A stretch of 64,000 bases of DNA from Sphaerisporangium dianthi (GCF_042654065.1 NZ_JBHSFP010000022.1:92791-156790), one strand, 5' to 3'. Positions 17,474 to 26,467 are shown, counted from the first letter of the stretch. Made by a program: numbers and translations. Notes: generated from the letters alone by a model not told the origin.

Positions 17474-18613
17474 GTGACCGCCGCGAGCATAGTCCGGGCC
17501 GGGGACGACCGCGACCGCCTGCACTGGGTCCTCGACCACCTGCCCGCGAGCCGTCCCGGGCGCCCGGTCTCCATCCTCGACCTGGGCTGCGCGGACGGCG
17601 ACCTTTCTTTGCTGCTCGCCGAGCGAGGCGACCAGGTGACCGGCATCGACCTCGCGGCCCCGCCCCTCGCCCTGGCGCGCCTGCGGGCGGGCCGGCTGCC
17701 GGCGGACATCGCCGCGCGCGTCGAGTTCTCGGTCGGGGACGGGCACGGGCTGGACGGCGTTCCCGATGAAAGTTTCGACGCGGCCGTCGCCGGGGAGATC
17801 CTCGACCGCGTCGGCGATCCCGTCCAGGTGCTCCAGGCCCTCCACCGCACCCTCCGTCCGGCGGCGACGCTCGTCTTCACGGTCCCCTACGGCGTGAACG
17901 AGGCCGTCCTGCGTCTCGCCCACGCCGCCGGCGGCGGAGCGGCGGAACGGGACGAGGACGACGGAACCGGCCAGGACGAGACGGCAGAACGGGACGAAGG
18001 GGCGCGACGGGACGAAGGCGACGCGGCGGACCGGAACGACCGGACGGACGAGCCCGGCGGGGACGACGCCGAGCGGCGCCGGGTGTTCTACCACGGCAGC
18101 CTGCGGCACCTGGTGGAACCGCTCTTCGAGATCCGCGAGCTGACCGTCCTGCGCCACCACCTCGCCGGCGTCGCCGTACGCAGGGACGAGCCGCGCGGCA
18201 CCCCCGGTTTCGCGCTCAGCCGGGCCGAGACCGCGTTCCTCCAGCGCGAGCGGCACCTGCACGGCGAGATCGCCGAACTGCGCGCTCTATGCGCGGAACT
18301 GGCCGGCCGCGAGGCCGTCCTGACCCGTGCCGGGCAGGATCTGCTCGGCCGCAACGCCGAACTGCGCGCCCAGACGACCCGTCTCGTCCACCGGATGCGC
18401 CACCTCGAGAGCCGCCTCGCCGAGTACCGGGAACTGATCGCCCGCCTGCGCCGGTCCAGGGCATGGCGCCTGATCACGGCATACCGTCGCATCCGGTACT
18501 CCTCGCTCCGCGAGACCCCGCCGGTGTCCGGCCCTCAGCGCCCCGTGGTCATCGCCGGCCCTGCCTCTCCCCCGCCTCAACGACCCGCCCTCCCCAGCCG
18601 CTCGGAACCCTGA
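17474..18613 (+). CDS. SAM-dependent class I methyltransferase with C-terminal coiled coil (glycan type)
   Basis: The N-terminal Rossmann domain (about residues 10-150) has motif I SILDLGCADGDLSLLL and the acidic residue in VTGIDLAAP. An acidic insertion (about 155-200) is rich in D/E/R. Residues 250-330 form a heptad-like coiled coil, followed by an Arg-rich SRAWRLITAYRRIR segment and a Pro-rich tail; this order recurs in methyltransferases and glycosyltransferases that modify surface polysaccharides. GTG 17474 has AAGGA 9 nt upstream, giving 379 residues. It opens the accessory island between thrC and hom. The substrate is unknown; a sugar or lipid-linked glycan is inferred. Confidence 0.75.
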   Translation: MTAASIVRAGDDRDRLHWVLDHLPASRPGRPVSILDLGCADGDLSLLLAERGDQVTGIDLAAPPLALARLRAGRLPADIAARVEFSVGDGHGLDGVPDESFDAAVAGEILDRVGDPVQVLQALHRTLRPAATLVFTVPYGVNEAVLRLAHAAGGGAAERDEDDGTGQDETAERDEGARRDEGDAADRNDRTDEPGGDDAERRRVFYHGSLRHLVEPLFEIRELTVLRHHLAGVAVRRDEPRGTPGFALSRAETAFLQRERHLHGEIAELRALCAELAGREAVLTRAGQDLLGRNAELRAQTTRLVHRMRHLESRLAEYRELIARLRRSRAWRLITAYRRIRYSSLRETPPVSGPQRPVVIAGPASPPPQRPALPSRSEP

Positions 18614-18619
18614 CCGGAC

Positions 18620-18710
18620 GCCCGGCGGCGCGCCGGGCCCGTCCTCCCCGGCCCTCCTCCGAGGGCGGACCCGCGCCTTCGCGGGGCGCGAACCCGCGCC
18701 TACGCGCGGG
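18620..18710. terminator. Convergent terminator hairpins
   Basis: Two perfect stems lie between the convergent methyltransferase and clpX-like genes: GCCCGGCG-gcg-CGCCGGGC (18620-18638) and CCCGCGC-ctac-GCGCGGG (18693-18710). Together they could stop transcription from both sides. Confidence 0.6.
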
Positions 18711-18733
18711 CGCGCGTGAGCGCCGGGGACTTG

Positions 18734-20014
18734 TCAGGCGGAGTCCTCGCGACGCTCCCAGCGGGGCGGCTCGCGCGGAACCAGGGTCGGGGGCACGTTG
18801 TCGAGCACGGCTTCGCGGTCCACCACGACGCGCGCCACGTCGTCCCGGCTCGGCACCTCGTACATCACGTTGAGCAGGACCTCTTCCAGGACCGCACGGG
18901 CCGCTCTGGCGCCGGTGCGGCGGAGCAGCGCCTGCTCGGCGATCGCCGCGACGGCGTCCTCGGTGAACTCCAACTCGACGCCGTCGAGCTGGAAAAGCCT
19001 CTGATACTGCTTGACCAGCGCGTTGCGCGGCTCGGTGAGGATGCGCGCCAGCGCCGCCCCGTCCAGCGGCCGGAAGGTCGACACCACCGGAAGCCGGCCG
19101 ACGAACTCGGGGATCAGCCCGAAGCTGACCAGGTCCTCGGGCATGACCTCCGCCAGGGCGTTCGCGCCGTCCCCGTCGCCGGCGGCTCGGAGGGACGCGC
19201 CGAACCCGGCGCCCTGGCGGCCGGTCCGCCGCTCGACGATGTGCTCAAGGCCCGCGAACGCGCCACCGACGATGAACAGCACGTTGCTCGTGTCGATCTC
19301 GATGAAGTCCTGGTGCGGGTGTTTGCGGCCGCCCTGGGGCGGGACGCTCGCGGTCGTCCCTTCGAGGATCTTCAGCAACGCCTGCTGGACGCCCTCGCCG
19401 GAGACGTCACGGGTGATGGAGGGGTTCTCGCTCTTGCGGGCGACCTTGTCGATCTCGTCGATGTAGACGATGCCGGTCTCGGCCTTCCTGACGTCGTGCC
19501 CTGCGGCCTGGATGAGCTTGAGCAGGATGTTCTCGACGTCCTCCCCGACGTAGCCGGCCTCGGTGAGCGCGGTGGCGTCGGCGATCGCGAACGGGACGCC
19601 GAGCATCCGCGCGAGAGTCTGGGCCAGGTAGGTCTTGCCGCACCCCGTCGGGCCGATCAGCAGGATGTTGGACTTGCCGAGCTCGACCGGCGCGCCGTGC
19701 CCCCGCTGGGCGGGCGCCGCGCGGATGCGCTTGTAGTGGTTGTAGACGGCCACCGCGAGCGTCCTTTTTGCGCCCTCCTGCCCGACGACGTACTGGTCGA
19801 GAAACTCGTGGATCTCGCGCGGTTTCGGCGGCTCCCACGGCCGGGCCGGCGACGAGCCGCCGAGTTCTTCCTCGATGAGCTCGTTGCAGAGCTCGACGCA
19901 CTCGTCGCAGATGCATATGCGTCCCGGGCCCGCGATGAGCTTCTTGACCTGCCCCTGACCCTTCCCGCAGAACGTGCACTTGAGCGGGTCGCCGCCGTCA
20001 CCTGTGCGTGCCAC
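18734..20014 (-). CDS. ClpX-like AAA+ unfoldase, divergent paralogue
   Basis: This has all the machinery of ClpX, the ring unfoldase that normally feeds ClpP. An N-terminal C4 zinc finger uses C13, C16, C36 and C39. Walker A is GPTGCGKT (121-128), the pore-1 loop GYVG is 154-157, Walker B is IVYIDEID (182-189) and the arginine region is IPEFVGRLP. The ClpP-docking loop reads A269-G270-F271 where IGF or LGF is normal, and the zinc domain is less conserved than in housekeeping ClpX. GTG 20014 (VARTGDGG) is the family start, with AGGAGA upstream; 426 residues. It is divergent from a TetR gene and sits in a glycan island, not next to clpP. A second, standard clpX elsewhere is assumed. Confidence 0.88.
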   Translation of the reverse strand: MARTGDGGDPLKCTFCGKGQGQVKKLIAGPGRICICDECVELCNELIEEELGGSSPARPWEPPKPREIHEFLDQYVVGQEGAKRTLAVAVYNHYKRIRAAPAQRGHGAPVELGKSNILLIGPTGCGKTYLAQTLARMLGVPFAIADATALTEAGYVGEDVENILLKLIQAAGHDVRKAETGIVYIDEIDKVARKSENPSITRDVSGEGVQQALLKILEGTTASVPPQGGRKHPHQDFIEIDTSNVLFIVGGAFAGLEHIVERRTGRQGAGFGASLRAAGDGDGANALAEVMPEDLVSFGLIPEFVGRLPVVSTFRPLDGAALARILTEPRNALVKQYQRLFQLDGVELEFTEDAVAAIAEQALLRRTGARAARAVLEEVLLNVMYEVPSRDDVARVVVDREAVLDNVPPTLVPREPPRWERREDSA

Positions 20015-20085
20015 TCGGCAAGGTCTCCTCATCGGTCGTGCGGGCCGCTTCCGGGGGTACCCGGGCCGTGAACTCGGATGGTGTT

Positions 20086-20106
20086 ATCATATGTTCACAT
20101 CATATG
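20086..20106. promoter_or_regulatory. Putative TetR operator/promoter in the clpX-like/tetR divergent region
   Basis: An AT-rich patch in a GC-rich gap holds ATCATATG twice (20086-20093 and 20099-20106). Because CATATG is self-complementary, 20088-20106 is also a 19-bp interrupted dyad with a 7-nt centre, the size of a TetR-family operator. It lies about 60 bp before the tetR start and 72 bp before the clpX-like start, placed to control both. Confidence 0.45.
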
Positions 20107-20164
20107 CATGCCCGGCGGTATCTTTGCTCCGCACGGAAGGGGCAGTTCCGCAGCGAGGAGGACG

Positions 20165-21343
20165 ATGGGCCGGCTCACCAGGGCGCAGACGCAGGAGCGC
20201 AACCGAGCCAAGGTGCTGGCCGCCGCCCGAGACGAGTTCGCCGAGCGCGGCTTCCGCGACGCGAAGATCGACGCGATCGCCGAACGCGCCGATCTCACCC
20301 GCGGCGCGGTCTACTCCAACTTCCCCGGCAAGCGGGCGCTCTACTTCGCCGTCCTGGCCGACCTGGCGGAACGCGTGCCCGAGCCTGCGGCTTCAGAGCC
20401 GCGTCACACCACTCGCGAGGCGCTCGGCGCGTTCGCCCGCGCCTGGCTCACCCGGCTTCCCCTCACCACCGACGCGCGGCCCGGCTCGGCCCGGCTCGGC
20501 ATGGACCTCATGCCGGAGATCCTCGCCGACGAGCGCACCCGCCGCCCGTTCGCGCAGCTGATGAAACTCGACGCGCTGCTGCTCGGGCTCGCCCTCGAAC
20601 GGCTGCGCCCCGCCGGGGAGCCGGCCGGGCGCCTGGTACGCCAGGCCGAGTCCGTGCTCACCACGTTGCACGGCGCCGCGCAGCTCGACGCCGCCGCGCC
20701 CGGCTTCGTCGAGCCCTTCAACGTCGTCGGCGTCTGCGAGCATCTCGCCGGACTCGATCTCGGCGACGTGTGGCGGCCTCCGCACATCCCGTTCATCTCG
20801 CAGGCGCGCCCCGCCGATGAGCCGTGGTCCCCGCCGCCGGTCGTGGACGCCGTCCGGGACGAACCGGTGGAGCTCACGGACGACGGCGTCGTGGCCGTTC
20901 TGGGACTGCACCGGCTGGGGGCCGCCGAGGAGGCCGTCCGAGCCGCGCCGCCCAACGCCGTGATCACCCTCGTCCTGGTCACCGGGGACCCCGGCGAGCT
21001 GGCCCCGCTGGCCCGTCTGACCGTCGCCGAGCTGCGCGCCTGCCTGCGCCGGGCCTTCCCGCCGCCGGTGTGGCCCCGCCTGCGGGTCGTGCACGACGAG
21101 ACGGGCGCCGTGGCGGCGGCGGCCGGCGTGCCCGCCGTCAGCGACGAGACCGAGGTGGCGGTCCGCGTCTCCTCCGGCCGCGTCCGCGCACGGGCCGACG
21201 GCCGCGGCGCGTGCCACGCGGCCGCGTCGGCCACCGTCACCACCCCGCCCCACGGAACAGTCCCGCCCACCGGCGCCGTCCCGGCCGCGGGGACCGAGCC
21301 GTCCACCGGGACCATGCCCACCGCGGGAAACCAGAGGGGCTAG
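20165..21343 (+). CDS. TetR/AcrR-family regulator with extended C-terminal region
   Basis: A 392-residue protein, about twice the usual TetR length. Residues 10-60 are the HTH domain (AARDEFAERGFRDAKIDAIAERADLTRGAVYSNFPGK spans the helices). A ligand-binding-type helical domain follows to about residue 195. The extra C-terminal half includes a segment with no family I recognise (about 215-325) and a Thr/Pro/Gly-rich tail with TVPPTGAVPAAGT-like repeats. ATG 20165 has GGAGGA 4 nt upstream. Its TAG stop overlaps the oppositely directed glycosyltransferase stop in a shared CTAG (21340-21343). It probably controls itself and the divergent clpX-like gene. Confidence 0.85.
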   Translation: MGRLTRAQTQERNRAKVLAAARDEFAERGFRDAKIDAIAERADLTRGAVYSNFPGKRALYFAVLADLAERVPEPAASEPRHTTREALGAFARAWLTRLPLTTDARPGSARLGMDLMPEILADERTRRPFAQLMKLDALLLGLALERLRPAGEPAGRLVRQAESVLTTLHGAAQLDAAAPGFVEPFNVVGVCEHLAGLDLGDVWRPPHIPFISQARPADEPWSPPPVVDAVRDEPVELTDDGVVAVLGLHRLGAAEEAVRAAPPNAVITLVLVTGDPGELAPLARLTVAELRACLRRAFPPPVWPRLRVVHDETGAVAAAAGVPAVSDETEVAVRVSSGRVRARADGRGACHAAASATVTTPPHGTVPPTGAVPAAGTEPSTGTMPTAGNQRG

Positions 21344-22866
21344 CGGCCTCGCAACGCCGTGCGCAGGCGCTTGACGAGCTTCTTCCCCTCCGGCCCGGAC
21401 GCCGCCGCGGACCCGGCGGACGCGGAAGCCGCCGCTGGCCCGGCGGACGCGGACGCCGCCGCGGGGCCGGCGGCGCTCGGGGACGGGGGCCAGAACTTGG
21501 CGGCGGGAGCGCGGCGTACCCCATGGGTCCGCTCGATCACCTCGGCGAGTTCCTCGCCGGGGCCTGCGAGCAGGCGGGCGCGGTTGACGGCGTCGGTGCG
21601 CTCCATGCGCGCCGTCCGGCCGTCGGGGAACTCCACGACGAGCAGCCCCGCACGGTCCTCGGCCATCATCCTGATCATGACTTCCAGCGAGCGACGGTGC
21701 AGCGGCACGTCGACCGGCCCGGTGTAGCGGAACGGGATGGTCGCGAGGTCCGGCGCCGCCGGGGCGAGGAGCACGCCCTCGTCGTACCGGAACTGCTCAT
21801 GGATCAGCCGCAGTTCGAGGTCGGGGTCGTCCAGCACGCGGTGCCGCCCCTCGGGCAGCCGGTCCCACGGCGCGACGAGCGTGGCGCGCACGTCCGGGAG
21901 GCTGCCGCCGAGCGCCGCGGCCACGGCGGCCCGCACCTGCGGCTCGGTGCGGTCCTCCACGGCGAGGACGACCTCGACGTACGGCACGAGCCAGCGCCGG
22001 CCGGCCTCTTTGCGCAGGTCACGGCGGAGCGGGACGCGCTGGGCGAGATAGGGGGCCACGACCCGGACGGTCGCGTCGGTGTCGACGCGCTGGGCGGGCA
22101 GCCCCAGGTGCACGGCACGCGCCTCCATGTCGGGCACGAACACGGCGCCGCTCATGGCGAGCCGGTAGGCGAACTCGGTGTCCTCGCCCCTGAGCACCCG
22201 GGGATCGAGGCCGCCGACCTGCTCGAAGAGCTCGCGGCGGAAGGACACGGTGGGCCCGGTGCAGACGTGGTAGGGGTTCTTGCTGGCACGCAGCCCGTCC
22301 AGCCGCCGGATCGTCGCCTCCGTGGAGCTCGGGACGGCGTTCGCAAGGTCGAAGAGCGTGTCGAAGGCGCCGTCGCGCACGGCGGCGTGCACCTGCGCGG
22401 CGGTGCGCGGCGGCTCGTCCACGAAGACCTTGCCGCCGATGGTGACCACGTAGTCGGTGAGGTGGTGCCAGCGCATGAGCGCCTCGATGTGCTCGCGGCA
22501 GATCACCATGTCGGAGTCGAGGCGCTGGACGACCTCGCCCTCGGCGAGGCGCACGCCGGTGTTCAGCGCGTGCGCGATGCCCCACCCCCCGGGAGTGCTT
22601 CGCACCAGGCGGGTGTTCCGCGGCCGGATGTCGGGCAGTCGCAGGGGCGGCTCGCTGCCGTCGTCCACGACGACGGCCTCCATCAGGCCGGACGGGTAGG
22701 ACTGCGCGGCCAAGGCGGCGAGCGTCAGGTCGAGCCGGTGCTGCCCGCCGTACGCGGGGATGACCACGCTGACCGGCAGGGACGGAGTCCACGCGCCGAG
22801 CGGCGGCGGTGTGAGCGGGGAGTAGTCGTTGTGCCGGATGAGCGGCCTGCCGCCCGCGCCGGTCAT
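21340..22866 (-). CDS. GT2-family glycosyltransferase
   Basis: The N-terminal GT-A domain has VSVVIPAYGGQ, the nucleotide-binding VVVDDGSEPP and the metal-binding LDSDMV (DxD-like) motifs, followed by WHHLTDYVVTIGGKVFVDEPP, an acceptor region FRRELFEQVGGLDPR with GEDTEFAYRLAMSG, and a further 220-residue domain seen also in the next gene. The last 50 residues are Ala/Ser repeats ending KKLVKRLRTALRGR, a basic tail. ATG 22866 is used (508 residues) but lacks a clear ribosome site, and an ATG at 23016 is in frame. It is paralogous to the adjacent gene, so a tandem duplication is likely. The sugar is unknown. Confidence 0.82.
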   Translation of the reverse strand: MTGAGGRPLIRHNDYSPLTPPPLGAWTPSLPVSVVIPAYGGQHRLDLTLAALAAQSYPSGLMEAVVVDDGSEPPLRLPDIRPRNTRLVRSTPGGWGIAHALNTGVRLAEGEVVQRLDSDMVICREHIEALMRWHHLTDYVVTIGGKVFVDEPPRTAAQVHAAVRDGAFDTLFDLANAVPSSTEATIRRLDGLRASKNPYHVCTGPTVSFRRELFEQVGGLDPRVLRGEDTEFAYRLAMSGAVFVPDMEARAVHLGLPAQRVDTDATVRVVAPYLAQRVPLRRDLRKEAGRRWLVPYVEVVLAVEDRTEPQVRAAVAAALGGSLPDVRATLVAPWDRLPEGRHRVLDDPDLELRLIHEQFRYDEGVLLAPAAPDLATIPFRYTGPVDVPLHRRSLEVMIRMMAEDRAGLLVVEFPDGRTARMERTDAVNRARLLAGPGEELAEVIERTHGVRRAPAAKFWPPSPSAAGPAAASASAGPAAASASAGSAAASGPEGKKLVKRLRTALRGR

Positions 22867-23096
22867 GATCGCGAAGCCTTCGCCGCCGTGTGCCTGCCGC
22901 CCGCCGGCCTGTGACGTGCCGGGCTCGTCCGTGGGGAGGCGGTCAAGATGATCGCTCCTTCGTCGGTTCCTTTCGCCGCCGGAGCCGACCCTATACAAGG
23001 AAGCTGGGAGCTTCATGAGAGGGCCCGGGGACGTCTTCGCCCGCCGATATGCCCCTCCCCCGCAAATCATGCGCCCTCGCGGCCAGGGCCGCCCGG

Positions 23097-25019
23097 TCAC
23101 TCGCCCGTGGGCGGGGTGCCGTTCGCGCGTTCGACGTCGGCCGCGGCGCCCGGGGCGCCGCCCGCCGAGGCCGCGGGGCCGTTCAGCGGCTCGCTGGGCG
23201 CCGGGACGCCGCGCCGCACGGAGATCCGCTTGATCATGGTGCGCAGCCGGCCCGCCTTGAGCCGGGCCACCTCACGGCGCAGCCCCCCGACCTCCCGGCG
23301 CAGGTCGACGGCGCTCTTGCGCCACCGCCCCGCCTCGTCGCGCCACTTGCCGACCTGGCCGCGCAGCCGCTCGACCTCCTTGGTCAGCTTGACCACCTCG
23401 GCCTCGGTCTCGAGCCGGGCGCGGTAGGCCATCCGCCGCCCCTTGGCGGCCACCGCCTGCGCGGCGGGGACGAACCCCAGCTTCTCTCCGTCGACCCACA
23501 GCGCGCCGTAGACCTCGTCCACCACGTCGTCGATCGCATCGCCGATCGCATCGCCGGCCCGCTCGCCTGACGCGGCACCGGCGGGCCACGACACCGCGGC
23601 GCCGGTGGCGCCGGCGGACGCCGGAGGGGCGAGGACCAAGGCGGCGCGGGCGAAGGCGGCGCGGCGTTCCAGACGGGCCGTGGCCAGACCGTCCGGCGAC
23701 TCGGCGAGCAGGACGCCGACCAGCCCGTGGCCGTCGTCCACCGCCAGGTCCAGCAGCTTGGCCAGGGTGTCCTCCTCGGGCACCCACCCGGCGGGCAGGC
23801 ACAGCCGGAACGGCGCCACCCGCTCGGCGGCGGTCGGCGCGAACCGCACCCGGCCCTCATGGGCGTAGTGGCCCCGGATGAGCGCGAGGTCGAGGCGGGG
23901 GTCGGTGAGCGGTGCCCGGCGTTCGGGCTCGAAGGTCTCCCATGGGCCTGTGAGCAGCACCGACACATCGGGCACGGTGCCCGCCAGCACGGCGTCCACG
24001 GTGGCGCGGGTGTCCTCGTACCCGGCGGCCTCGACCACGACCTCCAGGTAGGGCACCTTCCACTGGCGGGCCGGGTGCGCGCGGAGCCAGCGGTACTGAG
24101 GGATGCGATCGCCGATCAGGGCGTGGCTGACCCGGTCGATGGGCTGCTTGTCGCGCATGCGCATGGACGGGCCCAGGTGGAAGCCCCGGGCGAGCGGCTC
24201 GGGGATGAACACCGCTCCGGCCTGGGCCAGGCGGTAACCCATCTCGGTGTCCTGGCCGAGGAACAGTTCCTCGTCCATGGGGCCGGCCGTCTCGATGAGC
24301 CGGCGGCCGACCGAGGTGGCCCCGCCGACGTGCAGGCTGAAGGCCCTGCCGGGGTTCGCGGTGAGCCCGTCGGTGCGCCGCACCAGGTCCACCAGCCACT
24401 CGTGCGGCTCGGCGGGCTCGAAGAGGCCTCCCAGGTCGGCGGTGGACCTGACCACCTCGGGAGCGGGCAGCGGGGCCGTGGTGAACCGCAGGTAGCTGGT
24501 CACGACCAGGTAGGGGGCGAGGTGGTGCCAGCGCATGTGCGCCTCGACCTCGTGCCGGTCGGCGACCACGTCGGAGTCGAGCCAGTGGACGACGTCGCCG
24601 GTGGCGGCCGCCAGGCCGGCGTTGCGGGCGTTCGCCCGGCCGGGGACCTCGCAGACGATCAGCCGGGTGCCGGCGGGCCGGATCTCGGGCAGTCGCAGCG
24701 GCGGGCTGCTGCCGTTGTCCACGACGAGGACCTCGGTGAGGGCCTCGGGGTAGGTCTGCGCGGCCAGGCCGGCGAGGACGAGGTCGAGCTTGTCCTGGCC
24801 GTTGTAGGCGGGCACGACGACGCTCACCCGCAGGCTCGGCGGGAAGGCGCCGAGCTCGGGCGGGTCGAGCACGGTGTAGTCGTTGCCGCGGACCAGCCGT
24901 GGCGCGGAGCCGCCCGGCACAGGACCGCCCGGCACAGGACTGCCCGGCACGGAATCACCCGGTGCGAGGCCGCCCTGCTCGGGCGCCGTTTCGTCGGGTC
25001 GCAGGATCTGGCTGCTCAT
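23097..25019 (-). CDS. GT2-family glycosyltransferase with C-terminal coiled coil
   Basis: A 640-residue protein. A Pro/Gly-rich N-terminus with PGSPVPGGPVPGG repeats leads into a GT-A fold: VSVVVPAYNGQ, VLVVDNGSSPP and LDSDVVADRHEVEAHMRWHH. The DTEMGYRLAQAGAVFIPEPL segment fits GT2 motif IV. The C-terminal half carries the extra domain shared with the downstream paralogue and then a coiled coil (about 530-610: ETEAEVVKLTKEVERLRGQVG). It ends with an Arg-rich segment. ATG 25019 is the natural start. The three GT genes run in one direction downstream of hom and are probably one transcription unit that extends surface glycans. Confidence 0.83.
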   Translation of the reverse strand: MSSQILRPDETAPEQGGLAPGDSVPGSPVPGGPVPGGSAPRLVRGNDYTVLDPPELGAFPPSLRVSVVVPAYNGQDKLDLVLAGLAAQTYPEALTEVLVVDNGSSPPLRLPEIRPAGTRLIVCEVPGRANARNAGLAAATGDVVHWLDSDVVADRHEVEAHMRWHHLAPYLVVTSYLRFTTAPLPAPEVVRSTADLGGLFEPAEPHEWLVDLVRRTDGLTANPGRAFSLHVGGATSVGRRLIETAGPMDEELFLGQDTEMGYRLAQAGAVFIPEPLARGFHLGPSMRMRDKQPIDRVSHALIGDRIPQYRWLRAHPARQWKVPYLEVVVEAAGYEDTRATVDAVLAGTVPDVSVLLTGPWETFEPERRAPLTDPRLDLALIRGHYAHEGRVRFAPTAAERVAPFRLCLPAGWVPEEDTLAKLLDLAVDDGHGLVGVLLAESPDGLATARLERRAAFARAALVLAPPASAGATGAAVSWPAGAASGERAGDAIGDAIDDVVDEVYGALWVDGEKLGFVPAAQAVAAKGRRMAYRARLETEAEVVKLTKEVERLRGQVGKWRDEAGRWRKSAVDLRREVGGLRREVARLKAGRLRTMIKRISVRRGVPAPSEPLNGPAASAGGAPGAAADVERANGTPPTGE

Positions 25020-25117
25020 GAGGTTCCCAGGATGTGGCGGGGCACGAGGTCGGCGGAGCACGTCACGCGCGCGAGGCCGGCCGAGAACACCACGTGGACG
25101 ACGTCACGACCTCGCGA

Positions 25118-25191
25118 GGGCACGGGTCCTCCGGCGCGGGTCACGGTATCTCCACCTGGCGGGGGCACGGGTCCTCCGGCGCGGGTCACGG
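25118..25191. repeat. 29-bp direct repeat, 45-bp spacing
   Basis: The 29 bp starting GGGCACGGGTCCTCCGGCG occur identically at 25118-25146 and 25163-25191, between two glycosyltransferase genes; the second copy overlaps the stop of the upstream gene. Function unknown, probably slippage. Confidence 0.75.
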
Positions 25192-26346
25192 CGTCTCCAG
25201 GATGCGGCTCGGCCGGAAGCCACGCCACTGGTTCGTCGAGACGCGCAGGAAGTGCGCGAGAGGCAGCTGCCAGGTGTGGCCCGCGGCGACCGAGCGGCGC
25301 AGGACGTACCCGAGCCCCTGGGTGCGGTAGATGCGGGCTCCGGCGGCGTGGGCGGTCTTGAGGAGCTGGGCGTCCACCCCCCGCGACACCCCCTCGAAAC
25401 CGCCTATCTCCTGATATTTCTCACGAGCGAGGAAGATCGTACCGCCGGCCACGTGATCGGACCATATTTCGCTGGTGTAGTCCGTGCGCCGGACCGTGAC
25501 GTTCAGCGGCTCCAGGTAGAAGAACTCGGCGGCCGTGCCCACGATGTCGGCCCCGCTGTACGCGCGTGCCATGAGCAGGTCGGACAGGTGCTCAGGGGAG
25601 TACCAGTCGTCGTCGTCCCACTTGGCGATGTCGTCACCGCTCGCCCTGGCCGCCGCCTCGTGGAGCACCTGGCCGAACGGCGTCGCCTCGTCGGCCTCCA
25701 CCACGGTCAGCGGCAGAGGGAAGCCGGCGACGGCGCGGCGAACGTCCTCGTGGGAGGCGGGGACGCCGTGCAGGCCGAGGACGAGCTCGACCTCGGCATG
25801 GCGCTGACGCGCGATCTGGGCGAGCGCCGACGCGAGCAGCCCGGGCCGCTTGCTGGACATCACGACGCTGACCTTGGGCGTCGCCCCGCCCGTCGTCGCC
25901 GACGCGCGCGAGGCGTGCCGGCGGAGCCGCAGGCTGTGCTCCTCCCTGCGCAGGTCGGCGACCGAGCGGACCGACCGCTCGCGCGGGCCCGGCGCCCAGG
26001 ACGCGAGCAGCGCGGCGAGGTCGGGGTCGGCCTCCTTGACCCAGGCGGGCGCGTCGTCCGCGTGCACGGGGACCCCGGCCGCCGCCAGGGCATGGACGGT
26101 CTGGAGCGCCTCGGTCGCACCCGCCGTCCCGGCCGCGCCCGCGCCGCCCGCCTGCGGCCAGCGGACGCGCAGGCCCTCCAGCGCGCGCAGCGGCACGATG
26201 TCGGCGGCGGTCAGCGGCAGGCCGGCGGCCTGGCCCGCGAGCAGCGGCCGGGCGCCTGAGAACGACAGCTCGGCCGGATCGGCCGTCGGCGTGCGCACGT
26301 AGCCGAGCGGTGTCGGGTCGCCCTCTGCCAACGCCTCACCTTTCAC
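25186..26346 (-). CDS. GT2-like glycosyltransferase with N-terminal extension
   Basis: The first 150 residues have no family I recognise (LGYVRTPTADP, ADIVPLRALEGLRVRWP). A GT-A domain follows with VSVVMSSKRPGLL, VELVLGLHG, the DxD motif AKWDDDDWYSPEHL and FLAREKYQEIGGF. The C-terminus contains WQLPLAHFLRVSTNQWRGF. GTG 26346 gives 386 residues, but TTG 26331 has a better Shine-Dalgarno (AAAGGTGAGG), so the true start may be five codons later. It lies 121 bp past hom on the same strand and is the first of three GT genes. Confidence 0.72.
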   Translation of the reverse strand: MKGEALAEGDPTPLGYVRTPTADPAELSFSGARPLLAGQAAGLPLTAADIVPLRALEGLRVRWPQAGGAGAAGTAGATEALQTVHALAAAGVPVHADDAPAWVKEADPDLAALLASWAPGPRERSVRSVADLRREEHSLRLRRHASRASATTGGATPKVSVVMSSKRPGLLASALAQIARQRHAEVELVLGLHGVPASHEDVRRAVAGFPLPLTVVEADEATPFGQVLHEAAARASGDDIAKWDDDDWYSPEHLSDLLMARAYSGADIVGTAAEFFYLEPLNVTVRRTDYTSEIWSDHVAGGTIFLAREKYQEIGGFEGVSRGVDAQLLKTAHAAGARIYRTQGLGYVLRRSVAAGHTWQLPLAHFLRVSTNQWRGFRPSRILETP

Positions 26347-26467
26347 TACCGGCCCCGCCGGGGGAGACGGGGGAAGACGACGCCCAAGGGCCCGCGAGGC
26401 CGGGGCGCCGGAAGACGCCCAGGACCTGCGAGGGCGCGCGGGGACGGCGCCCCCGGGCACGCCCGGG

